Assembly (NCBI RefSeq): GCF_001942495.1
Contig: NZ_MKZS01000001.1
Location: 2,245,088-2,309,087, forward strand
Source of the DNA: Moorena bouillonii PNG
Lineage (GTDB): Bacteria; Cyanobacteriota; Cyanobacteriia; Cyanobacteriales; Coleofasciculaceae
Length of the DNA stretch: 64,000 nt
Direction of reading: 5' to 3'
Numbering within the stretch: position 1 is the first letter of the stretch; every line of letters begins with the position of its first letter. Made by a program: the position numbers and the translations under genes. Below are positions 19,301-27,382 of the stretch, in pieces. Under the pieces are notes generated by a model that worked only from the letters and a program-made list of their open reading frames with translations, was not told where the DNA came from and ran no database searches.

Positions 19301-22300
19301 GCTTTGCGGTGTGACCATTGCTCTGGCTAGACCCATTTCCATTACTCAAGGATTGTTTCGATTCAGTGACAAGCTTAGTTGAAGAACTCCCCTGATAATT
19401 GGCCTTTGCGGTGTGACCATTGCTCTGGCTAGACCGATTTCCATTACTCACCGATGGTGTCGATGGAGTGACAAGCTTAGTTGAAGAATTCTGCTGATGA
19501 TTGGCCTGAGCTGTGTGACCATTGCTCTGGCTAGAGCGATGTCCATTACTCAAGGATTGTTTCGGTGGAGTGACAAGCTTAGTTGAAGAACTCCCCTGAT
19601 GATTGGGCTTTGCGGTGTGACCATTGCTCTGGCTAGACCGATTTCCATTACTCAAGGATTGTTTCGATTCAGTGACAAGCTTAGTTGAAGAACTCCCCTG
19701 ATAATTTGCCTTAGCTGTCTTACCATTGCTCTGGCTAGACCCATCTCCATTGGTGAGCATTTGTGTCAGTTGAGTTTCCACTGTGCTCACATGACTTGCC
19801 CCATTATCCTGACCAAGAGATGTCACTTGATGTCCATCCTGCAAAGCCTTTTCAAAAGCCTTTTTCGTCTTTTCTGACACATAATTAACGCAATTTAAGC
19901 GGACATTGAGCGGTTTTTTATTGTCAGTCTTGGGTGCTGGAGGCTCAATTTGGTAGGGGTCGAGGTTTTTCAAGGGCAAACCAGCAACGCGCAACTGGAT
20001 AACCGCTTGACGCAATTGGCGATCGCTATCCTGTTGACGACTCGCATTTAAGGCTACGGCGACATGGGGTTTATCACCAAGAATATCCTTTATCAAGTGG
20101 GTCAGGATGCTCCGAGGTCCAAACTCAACAAAGCAATACCCCCCTGCATTGTAGATAGTTTCGATTTCCTGCTTGAACAGTACTGACTTGCTCAAGTTTA
20201 CTCCCAAAATGTTTTTAATGTCTTCTGGTTCAGTGGGATAACGCTCCCCAGTCACATTGGTATAAACAGGAATTTTTGCTTTTTTGAACGTAACTGCTTC
20301 ACTGGCTTGAGCAAAAGCTTTTTGGGCATGTCCAATCCGAGAAGTATGGAAGGCAGCGGAAACTGGCAGCAATATAGCAGAATACCCTTTTTCAGTCAAC
20401 ACTTCCTGTACCTTCGCAATTTCTGCTGTTGAACCGGCTAAGACCACTTGGCGATTCGAATTGAAATTGGCAATGGTAATTTTAGGAAAACTATCAATAA
20501 CCGCTTTGACTCGATTAACTTCTTCGTTCACCGCCAACATGGCTCCCGGATCAAAATTTGGATCATCTGGGGTTGCCATTGCCTGGCCTCTAGCTTTAAC
20601 TAGGAAAAAGTAATCCTCATCACTCAAAACTTCAGCAGCCCAGAGAGCAGTGAGTTCTCCAAAGCTGTGTCCAGCAATAAAATCAGGCTTAAATCCTGCC
20701 TGTTGCAGAATCTTGTAAAGACCAACACTGAAGGCTCCAATGGCTGGCTGAGCATAATCTGTACGTTGCAGTACTTCAGCCTGGATATGCCGTTGAGCTG
20801 TATCAAACACAGGCGCAGGAAAAACCGTTTCTGAAACGGGCTTCAAACTATCCTTGAGGAACAGACTATCGATATAACCATAGGTCTGGCGCAAACAAGG
20901 GAAATTCATCACCAGTTCCCGCCCCATTTCTAGATACTGGGAACCTTGGCCTGAAAATAGGGCAACGACTTTTCCTTCCAGCTTCATGCCACTTTCACGA
21001 TAGTAGATCCCTTGGGGATGATTCCACGATTGTGCTTGTGGTCTGTTTTTCAGGCAGTTAATAGTGGTTTGTAAGCATCTGCAAGCTTGTATTAGAGAAT
21101 CCGCCACAAACCCCACTCTAGCTTCAGTGACCGGAATTTCTTCAGCTTTACAGCTATCAATCAGTTCCTGGTAGTGCTGCTCTCCAGTTTTAAACTGCAA
21201 CTTTTGTAAGGTATCTTCACAACGAGCTAACAATTGGTCTGGTGTGGGTGCAGACAGGAGAATCGACTGGGAAGTATCGTGTAAACGATAGACATGATTG
21301 TGTTCTTGTTCATATTCTTCGAGAACAACATGATAATTCGTGCCACCAAAGCCAAAGGAACTCACACCAGCACGCCTTGGACTATCTCCTTCAGCGCGAA
21401 TCCAGGGTCGGGTTTCAGTATTCAAATAAAATGGTGAATTATCAATATCCAGTGATGGGTTGGGATTGGTGATGTTGATAGTAGGTGGCAAGATTTTGTG
21501 GTGTAGAGCCAAGGCAGTTTTGATGAGACTAGCTGCACCAGCCGCAGCTTTGGTATGCCCAATCTGGGATTTAACACTACCGAGAGCAACATACTGTTTT
21601 TTGGGGTTGTTTTCACTAAAAACGTCCTTTAGAGCCTTGAATTCACTGGGATCCCCAGCTCTAGTCCCCGTGCCGTGTGCTTCAATCAGGCTGACACTGG
21701 TAGGAGAGAAACCTGCATCTTCGTAAGCCCGCTTCAAGGCTTTCGCTTGTCCTTCTGGGCGAGGAGCGTAAATGCTTTTATATTTACCATCACTGGAGGT
21801 ACCAATGCCTTTGATCACAGCATAGATTGTGTCATTATCTCGCTTCGCGTCCTCCAGACGTTTAAGTACCAGCATCCCGATGCCTTCACCCAGCATCATC
21901 CCATCCGACTCAGCATCGAAAGGCTTTATAGTTTGGCTTGGCGAGATGGCAGGGGTTTTGCTGAAACATATATAGGCCAACAGAGAGTTATCCGTGTCAA
22001 CTCCTCCAGTCAGCATCATGTCAGCGCGATGCTCACTCAGCTCACTCATTGCCATTTTTAAAGCACCTAATGAGCTGGCACAGGCAGCATCCACTACACA
22101 GTTTGTTCCCCCCAAATCTAGACGGTTGGCAATGCGTCCAGCAATAACATTAGCTAGCATCCCGGGAAAGGCATTTTCGTTCCACTGCACATAGGCTAGC
22201 TTTATTTTTTCTACAATTTTTTTAGTATCCTGATCGGATAACCCACTACTTTTTAGGACTTTCTCCCAAATCGGATACTGCAATCTCACTGAAAGTGGTG

Positions 22301-22853
22301 TACTTAGTTGTTTTGCCAGTGCCGAGCCTAGGATTACCCCAGTACGCTCTCGATTAAACTCCCGGGATTTGCCATAGCCCGCATCTTCCATCGCCTCCTT
22401 TGCCACTACTAGACTTAACAACTGGGAAACATCTGTTACTTCCAGGATGTTCGGAGGGAGCCCAAACTCCATGGGGTTAAAATCGATATGTGGGATAAAT
22501 CCGCCTCTTTTGCAGTAGGTTTTGTCCGGTGCCTTGGGGTTTGGATCGTAGTAGTCGTCTACATTCCAGTGGGAAGCAGGAACATCCGTAATACAGTCGA
22601 TTTTTTCAAGAATATTCGTCCAGTATTCCTGCAAATTTCTGGCTTTCGGTAAAAGCGATGCCATGCCAACAATGGCGATAGGAGTTTGTGGCAGTTTTTG
22701 GTTAATATTGCTTGATTCTGTTAATTTATCCGACATCGTGTCTTTCCCTTGGATACGTTGGATCAGATTCTTTTCAAAGCTATCCAAGTCCTCTTGGAGC
22801 TGGGCCAATGCCATGTCAAGTTTAGAATTAGACATAGACTGATTCTTAACCAC
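16389..22853 (-). CDS. pfaA: PfaA-like synthase: KS-AT-ACP-ACP-ACP-KR structural half
   Basis: Encodes 2154 residues from a GTG at 22853; the ATG at 22835 is an alternative start. KS: residues about 55-510 with DAACASSL (Cys258), EAHGTGT and GSVKSQIGH. AT: about 640-960 with LFSGQGSQY and GHSFGE (Ser730). A long low-complexity linker follows (about 1030-1225), then two helical repeats (about 1300-1425) and three near-identical ACPs with DLGIDSIKRVE, whose phosphopantetheine serines are Ser1589, Ser1718 and Ser1850. Residues about 1920-2154 are only the structural (non-catalytic) KR subdomain, ending at GYSSQGRVTLS, where a normal PfaA would continue into the catalytic KR. The catalytic half is encoded two genes downstream. 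It is the first gene of the operon, behind an AT-rich leader. Confidence 0.93.
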   Translation of the reverse strand: MVKNQSMSNSKLDMALAQLQEDLDSFEKNLIQRIQGKDTMSDKLTESSNINQKLPQTPIAIVGMASLLPKARNLQEYWTNILEKIDCITDVPASHWNVDDYYDPNPKAPDKTYCKRGGFIPHIDFNPMEFGLPPNILEVTDVSQLLSLVVAKEAMEDAGYGKSREFNRERTGVILGSALAKQLSTPLSVRLQYPIWEKVLKSSGLSDQDTKKIVEKIKLAYVQWNENAFPGMLANVIAGRIANRLDLGGTNCVVDAACASSLGALKMAMSELSEHRADMMLTGGVDTDNSLLAYICFSKTPAISPSQTIKPFDAESDGMMLGEGIGMLVLKRLEDAKRDNDTIYAVIKGIGTSSDGKYKSIYAPRPEGQAKALKRAYEDAGFSPTSVSLIEAHGTGTRAGDPSEFKALKDVFSENNPKKQYVALGSVKSQIGHTKAAAGAASLIKTALALHHKILPPTINITNPNPSLDIDNSPFYLNTETRPWIRAEGDSPRRAGVSSFGFGGTNYHVVLEEYEQEHNHVYRLHDTSQSILLSAPTPDQLLARCEDTLQKLQFKTGEQHYQELIDSCKAEEIPVTEARVGFVADSLIQACRCLQTTINCLKNRPQAQSWNHPQGIYYRESGMKLEGKVVALFSGQGSQYLEMGRELVMNFPCLRQTYGYIDSLFLKDSLKPVSETVFPAPVFDTAQRHIQAEVLQRTDYAQPAIGAFSVGLYKILQQAGFKPDFIAGHSFGELTALWAAEVLSDEDYFFLVKARGQAMATPDDPNFDPGAMLAVNEEVNRVKAVIDSFPKITIANFNSNRQVVLAGSTAEIAKVQEVLTEKGYSAILLPVSAAFHTSRIGHAQKAFAQASEAVTFKKAKIPVYTNVTGERYPTEPEDIKNILGVNLSKSVLFKQEIETIYNAGGYCFVEFGPRSILTHLIKDILGDKPHVAVALNASRQQDSDRQLRQAVIQLRVAGLPLKNLDPYQIEPPAPKTDNKKPLNVRLNCVNYVSEKTKKAFEKALQDGHQVTSLGQDNGASHVSTVETQLTQMLTNGDGSSQSNGKTAKANYQGSSSTKLVTESKQSLSNGNRSSQSNGHTAKPNHQGSSSTKLVTPPKQSLSNGHRSSQSNGHTAQANHQQNSSTKLVTPSTPSVSNGNRSSQSNGHTAKANYQGSSSTKLVTESKQSLSNGNGSSQSNGHTAKPNYQGSSSTKLVTESKQSLSNGNGSSQSNGKGAIAQNPGNRIALSPFIQPTSRLRPMETSQTKPTSIPTQPTQKTNGHLVTSSGSSTNDRSDAKPALALTQPALESNMLSTPTLSVNSQRILESLEYSLKLFSQHQGETLQVHGQYLNNQLEYAKTFFQLMQQQHSLFGNSNGTDQQAQTKQLVIQSLERTMMQFHQQQGQTLNVHEQYLNHQLEYTKNFFQLVKQQYQEVLKGEVVDQPGLEAGNGNQLLGNQELTTQDTSTTVTTSVTSAQDSLNNLPSTTKLTTETKQKNKLVQKQDSQTSENTEVVNQEETFKPNPAATLLKESKPEPEPALSNVSKPVQESPVAEVKVEPTAKVASSASAATDINGIGQTLLDVVSEKTGYPADMLELDMDMEADLGIDSIKRVEILGALQEMYPDFPQANPEQLGELRTLGQIVEYLQSNGSKVLPVQPEATTNSSAKIETIESEPVESNEVQPVEENLGAETPTPLPATDVKAIGQTLLDVVSEKTGYPADMLELDMDMEADLGIDSIKRVEILGALQEMYPDLPQANPEQLGELRTLGQIVEYLQSNASKVIPVQPEATTNSSAEMETIESEPVESNEVQPVEESLPLETPTPLTPLPAIDVKAIGQTLLDVVSEKTGYPADMLELDMDMEADLGIDSIKRVEILGALQEMYPDLPQANPEELGELRTLGQIVEYLQQQTATTKKKEFQQQPSSEQLDLDHNIPRCLVKLKALPEPDSLDLTLPDKHIVLLTDDGSLTTSKLAQSLTERDWKVVVLSFPQSLIAEQPPLPKGVSRIVLNDLSEEHLKQQLAAITANYGFVGAFIHLNPAIGTGLNDGIRFLDLEKALLKQVFLMAKHLKPSLNQAARQGRSCFMTVARLDGAFGLAQNMNFGAIGAGLFGLTKTLNLEWKSVFCRGIDLSPDLNAERSAQYIMAELHDPNHYITEVGYSSQGRVTLSTEPSI
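17180..18205 (-). repeat. Three near-identical ACP-encoding repeats
   Basis: The three carrier-domain copies are about 390 bp apart and are almost identical at nucleotide level, including the connecting segments with SEPVESNEVQPVEE between them. Silent differences are few, which points to recent duplication or gene conversion. Tandem ACPs are the rule in PUFA synthases and raise flux through the synthase. Confidence 0.9.
19195..19762 (-). repeat. 102-bp tandem repeat encoding a 34-residue Ser/Asn/Gly-rich linker unit
   Basis: Five full units and one partial one lie head to tail between the AT and the ACPs of the PfaA-like gene. The unit reads NG-x-x-SSQSNGHTAK..., then STKLVTESKQSLS, and the period is 34 residues (102 bp). 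The composition (Ser, Asn, Gly, Thr, Gln, Lys) predicts a disordered, flexible tether. High nucleotide identity between units suggests ongoing expansion and contraction. Confidence 0.88.
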
Positions 22854-24395
22854 GGTAAACTAGTTAACTTAATTTAGATAACTTTTAATTTTATTAGTAT
22901 AAAACTATTTTTATAAACTGATTATGTAAGTTTTTTAATTTATTTTTACGAATTTAGTTTTTTCAGCAAGTTTTGCAAATACTCAAATCGTAAATTAGTT
23001 TAGCTATTTTTTCGCTGACTGACATAATTACAAATTAATTTTATCATATAAAAAAACTATTGTCTTCAACCATTACTGCTATTTCAGCTATTGTAAATAG
23101 TATCGATTGGCCTAGGGTATGATTTGGATAATCTTTTCACAAATTTCATGTGCTGAATGTTTATTGTTGACTGTTTGTAAAGAGACATAAAAAACTCCCA
23201 AGAGAGGGACGTGGGGGCAGAGAGGGAAGTAGGGGAGGAGCAGGCTTGATTGTGTTTTAACCCTCACCACTCTTGGCGCTTATTCACAGGTTTATTTCGC
23301 ATAAATTAGCCCCTGAATTTTCAGCAAACTACTCTATCTGCTTCAGTTATGATTAACAGGTTTTAATTACGGCTTAATTTCACCCTATATCCCACAACCG
23401 GTCACCCCACAACCAGTCCAGCTTTCAAGCTGCTTGTCATCCCCTGAGGTATTCAGCCATCAGCTAACGCCCTACGTGCTTACTGTACTTGCCAGCTATC
23501 AGCTATTGATGATTCCTGCAACAGAACCGAGTAAGGAGCAACCCATCACGAAGCGCGTCGCTCACGAAAACAAGCTTATGGGGGAACTCTCTTTATTGAT
23601 CAGACGTTGGATTAGATTAGCTGTTTGTACAGCATGCCCGTAGCGGGTTAGCTCAGGAGTTGATAGGTGAATGCTTACCCTAAAATAGCAAACTTTTTTC
23701 TCCAGACCAAGTCTATCTATCTAGACCGATAGCAGCAATATAGTTGGTGTAAATGACAACATTGACCACATTGATGGTATAAAAATTATCTGAATTTAAC
23801 CTAGCCAATCTCTAGGGCTTGACACCTTGAACCAGATAAAAATTAAATAAATAAAATAAGTTTTATTAAACGAGTAGCACAGGACTCTCGCCTGTCACCG
23901 TTTTGTTCTGTTGAGCTATAGCGTTTCTAGGACTCATGAGGTACACATTATTTTTTACCTCTTCCCTCTTCCCTTCCCCTCCTGGGAGGGGTTAGGGGTG
24001 GGTTCCTCTTCCCTGCTCCCTGCTCCCTGCTCCCTGCTCCCGTCTTGATGCAGTCGCTCATGGGGGAAACCCCCAAGACCGCGCTGCATCGCTGCTCCCT
24101 AAAAACCAGAAATTTGTACCTCACAAGTCGTAGAATTGCTATAAACTATGGTTAGCATCATTAAATTAGTTTGAATGAGCCATGTAGTTTTACAAATAAA
24201 TCTAGAGTTACAGGTTTAATGATAACTTAAATACAATAATCATACCATTTGACAAATATCAGATATATATTTGATTAATTTTGTATAAATTCTTGATTAA
24301 GATCATGGCGATTATAGCGTTAGGTAGAGCTTTGAATCGTCAACCACTAGGACTCTGTCAATTGACTTTTGAGGGTTAGGGCAAGGTTAATGGTG
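22854..24395. other. Repeat-rich intergenic region upstream of the PfaA-like operon
   Basis: The first 250 bp before the PfaA-like start are very AT-rich and presumably hold the operon promoter and leader; no reliable promoter boxes were picked. Farther on are low-complexity and dispersed repeats: a CCCTGCT tandem (24011-24040), and a palindromic unit at 24043-24092 in which GATGCAG and CTGCATC flank GGGGGAAACCCCC. No credible gene was found; a 69-codon frame at 23434-23643 consists of repeat sequence. Confidence 0.55.
24043..24092. repeat. Dispersed palindromic repeat (CTTGATGCAGTCGCTCATGG family)
   Basis: The arms GATGCAG (24047-24053) and CTGCATC (24084-24090) enclose a second inverted repeat GGGGG-AAA-CCCCC. 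Related copies occur at about 41115-41195, 63535-63665 and 63838-63930, and a reverse-oriented relative is near 27890-27956. All are intergenic, which identifies a genome-wide dispersed family rather than a gene-specific site. Confidence 0.75.
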
Positions 24396-24638
24396 TTAGG
24401 TGTTAGGTGTTAGGCTTTGAGATCCCTCACGGGAAGAAAGATCAGCTCCTAGGCATGCGATCACATCCCCTGTACCCACTTCACGCCAAATCACCTCAGC
24501 CCGTTTACGGACAATGACTTCTTCGAGATCAGATAGAATTAATCGGCTGCCAGCCTTTAATAACTGTCGGGTTAACTCCTGTCCAAAAGCACCAGCTGCA
24601 CCGGTAATGAGTACAACTGCCTCTCGTAGATGAGTCAT
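24396..24638 (-). pseudogene. Truncated short-chain dehydrogenase remnant
   Basis: An 80-codon frame begins MTHLREAVVLITGAAGAFGQ, a textbook N-terminal Rossmann strand with the TGxxxGxG loop of short-chain dehydrogenases, and continues to SDLEE and a later ADLSS. It stops after about 75 residues, when the family needs about 250 including the Ser-Tyr-Lys site. The last codons and the stop (TPNT) are formed by a GTGTTAG tandem repeat, so the gene seems to have lost its 3' two thirds at a repeat-mediated break. Downstream sequence holds no further SDR frame. It is a remnant unless an annotated short protein is expressed. Confidence 0.7.
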
Positions 24639-25285
24639 ATTCCTGATTCGTAATTGATTTATACAGAACTTCTATTCAATCATTCAAAAACTGTGAATGA
24701 AATTCCGAAAAATCAAGATAAAGTAATGGTAAAAAATTGGTAAAGACCTAAAATTTACCCGCACAGGCCGATATCGTGCCTATAACGTTAAAAAGTACCT
24801 AAAAATAAAAAAGTCTCTTTTACTCAAGCTTATTAATAAATTTACTACGTATTTTAATAGACGAAAAATATATATTTTATACAGAGTGATTTTCTCCAAA
24901 GACAATTTTTTCTTTTAATTTATCTAGAGTTAATACCAGAGCCAATTCATTGACAGTTTCAGGTAATAATTAGTATGATTGAGCATTCACTATGTTGTTT
25001 CAATAAAGATCTCCAAAATCTGTGGTTGGATAGGCTCGGGGTATGCAACAATTAGTTGAGAAGCTAGCGGCTGCTTAGGTAACTTGAGTTAATTATCTCA
25101 GGATAAATATTTGTCTTGGTTGTAACTAATGCCTTGACCACTACCTTACCGTTAACTCTAATAGGGATGACAGACTGTAGCCTCAATCACCCTATATGAC
25201 TTCAGAAACGGTCATGGTTTTGACCAAAGCCGCCTGGGAGCATAATTTTTCTACCAAGTACAAGGAAGAATAGGGAGTTTTAATT
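24639..25285. other. Intergenic region, no gene seen
   Basis: About 650 AT-rich bases lie between the SDR remnant and the beta-propeller gene. No open frame, tRNA or clear hairpin was found. The region immediately before 25286 must contain the promoter and ribosome-binding site of the secreted protein; AGGAAG at 25263-25268 may be its Shine-Dalgarno but is rather distant. Confidence 0.4.
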
Positions 25286-27382
25286 TTGGTGAAAGCCTCC
25301 ATTTTTGCTACCGCTAATATTTTATTAGCTACTTTAGGAATTTTGGGAGTTGAGGTCAAACCTGCTACATCTCAGTCCTTAAATTTTTCTGATCAGGAAG
25401 AATCTGAAATCAGGAATTTTTTGAGCAGCCTATCGTCAAACAATCGAAGGATTTCCAATAATAATTCATTCTTGAAAAGACTATTGCCTTTGCCCATAGT
25501 CAACAGCAGAACATCAGGTAGTAGTCAAACCTCAGATAATATATTATCCGAATTTATTACTGTCCTGAAAGTAGGCACCCCCGGTCTCGATGCTTTTGTA
25601 GGGGATTCAGGGACTAATATCATTTTCACTCGTACTGGCAATGATATTTTACTGGGTGTCGATCCTGGTACTCCTATACCTGGTCAAGGAGAAATTGATA
25701 TCTTAATTGGTGGTCCTGATAGTACTAGTGACGGATCGAGCGCCAATGCCCCTACCAGAGACCGATTTTTGTTGGGGGATGAAAATAATCCCTACTACGC
25801 TGGCGGTACCGGATTCCGAGGGAAGAAGGACTATGCTTTAATTGGAGACTTCGATCCCAACCAAGATACTATTCGGCTTCACGGCGACTCAAGTAATTAT
25901 ACTCTGAAACCGATCGGACCGAAAAAAAATGGCACAGCCATATATCTGAATAATCCTAGACCTGATCTGATCGCCATTTTGCCAGGAGCTTCTGGTCTGA
26001 GTGTAGATGGTGACTACTTTGAATACGATAATACTCCCCCATCCCAACAAGCAGCTTTCGATAATGCTCAGCAGTTGGGAAGTGCCAGTGTTGATATCGC
26101 GTTTAACGTTGGTACTGATAGCGTTGGTAATGTATACGTTACAGGATGGACTCAAGGGGACTTGGGCCAATCCAATGCTGGATCTCAAGATGCCTACGTA
26201 GCTAAATACAATAGCCAGGGTCAACAACAGTGGGTTAAACAGTTGGGGACTTCTGGTGAGGACCGCTCTTTTGATATTAGCTTTGACAGCGCTGACAATG
26301 TTTACATTGCAGGCACCACCACGGGTAACTTAGGAGGGTCGGTCGTTGGAGGAGATGATGCCTATTTTATTAAGTTAGACAGTAATGGCAACACGCTGTT
26401 GAGTCAACAGTATGGAACTGAGCAATTCGACACTGCCTTTGCAATTGACGTTGATAATGACGGTAATATCTACACTGGGGGATATACTACAGGTGACTTA
26501 GGGGGAGTAAATGCTGGATCAGATCAGCCCATTCCCCTGTTTGATGATCCCTATGTGGCCAAGTTTGATAGCAATGGTAACCAGTTGTGGGCTAAACAGT
26601 TTGGTACTGTTGAGTTTGACGAACTTTACGGTGTCGCCGCCGACAACAATGGTAATGTCTTTGCTACAGGATTTACTACTGGTAAATTAGGCGAAGAGCA
26701 TGCTGGCTTGTATGATGGCTGGTTGACGAAGTTTGATAGTAACGGTGAGCAGTTGTGGATTGAGCAGTTTGGTACTTCTAATTATGATTTTGCCTGGGAT
26801 CTTGCTCTTGATAGCTCTGGTAATGTCTACAGCACAGGATTTACCTTGGGCTCTTTAGGGGGACCGAATGCTGGGTATTATGATGCTTTCTTGGTTAAGT
26901 ATGACACGGATGGCAACCAGCTATGGAGTCAACAGATTGGGACTTCTGGTTCTGATAGCGCCTTTGCTATTGACATCGACAGTGACGGCTTTATTTATAT
27001 TTCAGGAATCACTGATGGTGATTTAGGAGGAACCAATGCCGGACTCAATGATGTCTTTATTGCCAAGTTCGACAGTGACGGTAACCTGTTGATGACTGAG
27101 CAGTTTGGAACCCCCGAAGATGACTTTGCCTTATTTGGTATTGATGCCCAGCAGGCTGCTCAGGTTTACTTAGCCGGATTTACTGATGGGTCTTTGGGAG
27201 GAGCTAATGCCGGATCCTTTGATGCCTGGGTAGCTAGTTCCAGCCTTTCTGCTGGATCTGTGCCTTCAGCTCCTGAACCCACCACCATTTTGGGTTCCTT
27301 AGCCACACTGATTTTTGGTGCTGGGTTCAAGAAAAGACTTGGTAAGAAGTTCCACACCACTGTCTCCAAAAAAAGTACTTAA
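25286..27382 (+). CDS. PEP-CTERM protein with SBBP beta-propeller repeats
   Basis: Encodes 698 residues from TTG 25286 or GTG 25289; no ATG is available near the N-terminus. MVKASIFATANILLATLGIL is a signal peptide. Residues about 90-240 resemble calcium-binding cyanobacterial surface proteins (GTPGLDAFVGDSGTNIIF, LLGVDPG, YALIGDFDPNQDTIRLHG). From about 250 to 660 come roughly eight units of about 52 residues carrying VYVTGWTQGDLG / DAYVAKYNSQGQ-type blocks, the SBBP repeat of seven-bladed beta-propellers. The C-terminus APEPTTILGSLATLIFGAGF followed by KKR is a PEP-CTERM signal: Pro-Glu-Pro, a hydrophobic helix, then basic residues, recognised by exosortase. It is thus exported and probably sorted to the cell surface or sheath. 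No function in the neighbouring lipid pathways is implied. Confidence 0.88.
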   Translation: MVKASIFATANILLATLGILGVEVKPATSQSLNFSDQEESEIRNFLSSLSSNNRRISNNNSFLKRLLPLPIVNSRTSGSSQTSDNILSEFITVLKVGTPGLDAFVGDSGTNIIFTRTGNDILLGVDPGTPIPGQGEIDILIGGPDSTSDGSSANAPTRDRFLLGDENNPYYAGGTGFRGKKDYALIGDFDPNQDTIRLHGDSSNYTLKPIGPKKNGTAIYLNNPRPDLIAILPGASGLSVDGDYFEYDNTPPSQQAAFDNAQQLGSASVDIAFNVGTDSVGNVYVTGWTQGDLGQSNAGSQDAYVAKYNSQGQQQWVKQLGTSGEDRSFDISFDSADNVYIAGTTTGNLGGSVVGGDDAYFIKLDSNGNTLLSQQYGTEQFDTAFAIDVDNDGNIYTGGYTTGDLGGVNAGSDQPIPLFDDPYVAKFDSNGNQLWAKQFGTVEFDELYGVAADNNGNVFATGFTTGKLGEEHAGLYDGWLTKFDSNGEQLWIEQFGTSNYDFAWDLALDSSGNVYSTGFTLGSLGGPNAGYYDAFLVKYDTDGNQLWSQQIGTSGSDSAFAIDIDSDGFIYISGITDGDLGGTNAGLNDVFIAKFDSDGNLLMTEQFGTPEDDFALFGIDAQQAAQVYLAGFTDGSLGGANAGSFDAWVASSSLSAGSVPSAPEPTTILGSLATLIFGAGFKKRLGKKFHTTVSKKST

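Noticed and set aside
23434..23643. 69-codon open frame on the plus strand
   Set aside because: It is made of CAGCTATCAG-type repeat and has no ribosome-binding site or recognisable protein features.
23866..23920. Short resemblance to a tRNA-Asp anticodon arm (CGCCTGTCACCG)
   Set aside because: Only the anticodon-loop-like string matches. Neither acceptor nor T-arm can be formed in the surrounding sequence, so no tRNA or tRNA relic is called.
25286..27382. RTX toxin or hemolysin
   Set aside because: The N-terminal segment has a few GxDxxxGxxG-like pieces, but there is no nonapeptide array. The repeats are SBBP propeller blades and the C-terminus is PEP-CTERM.
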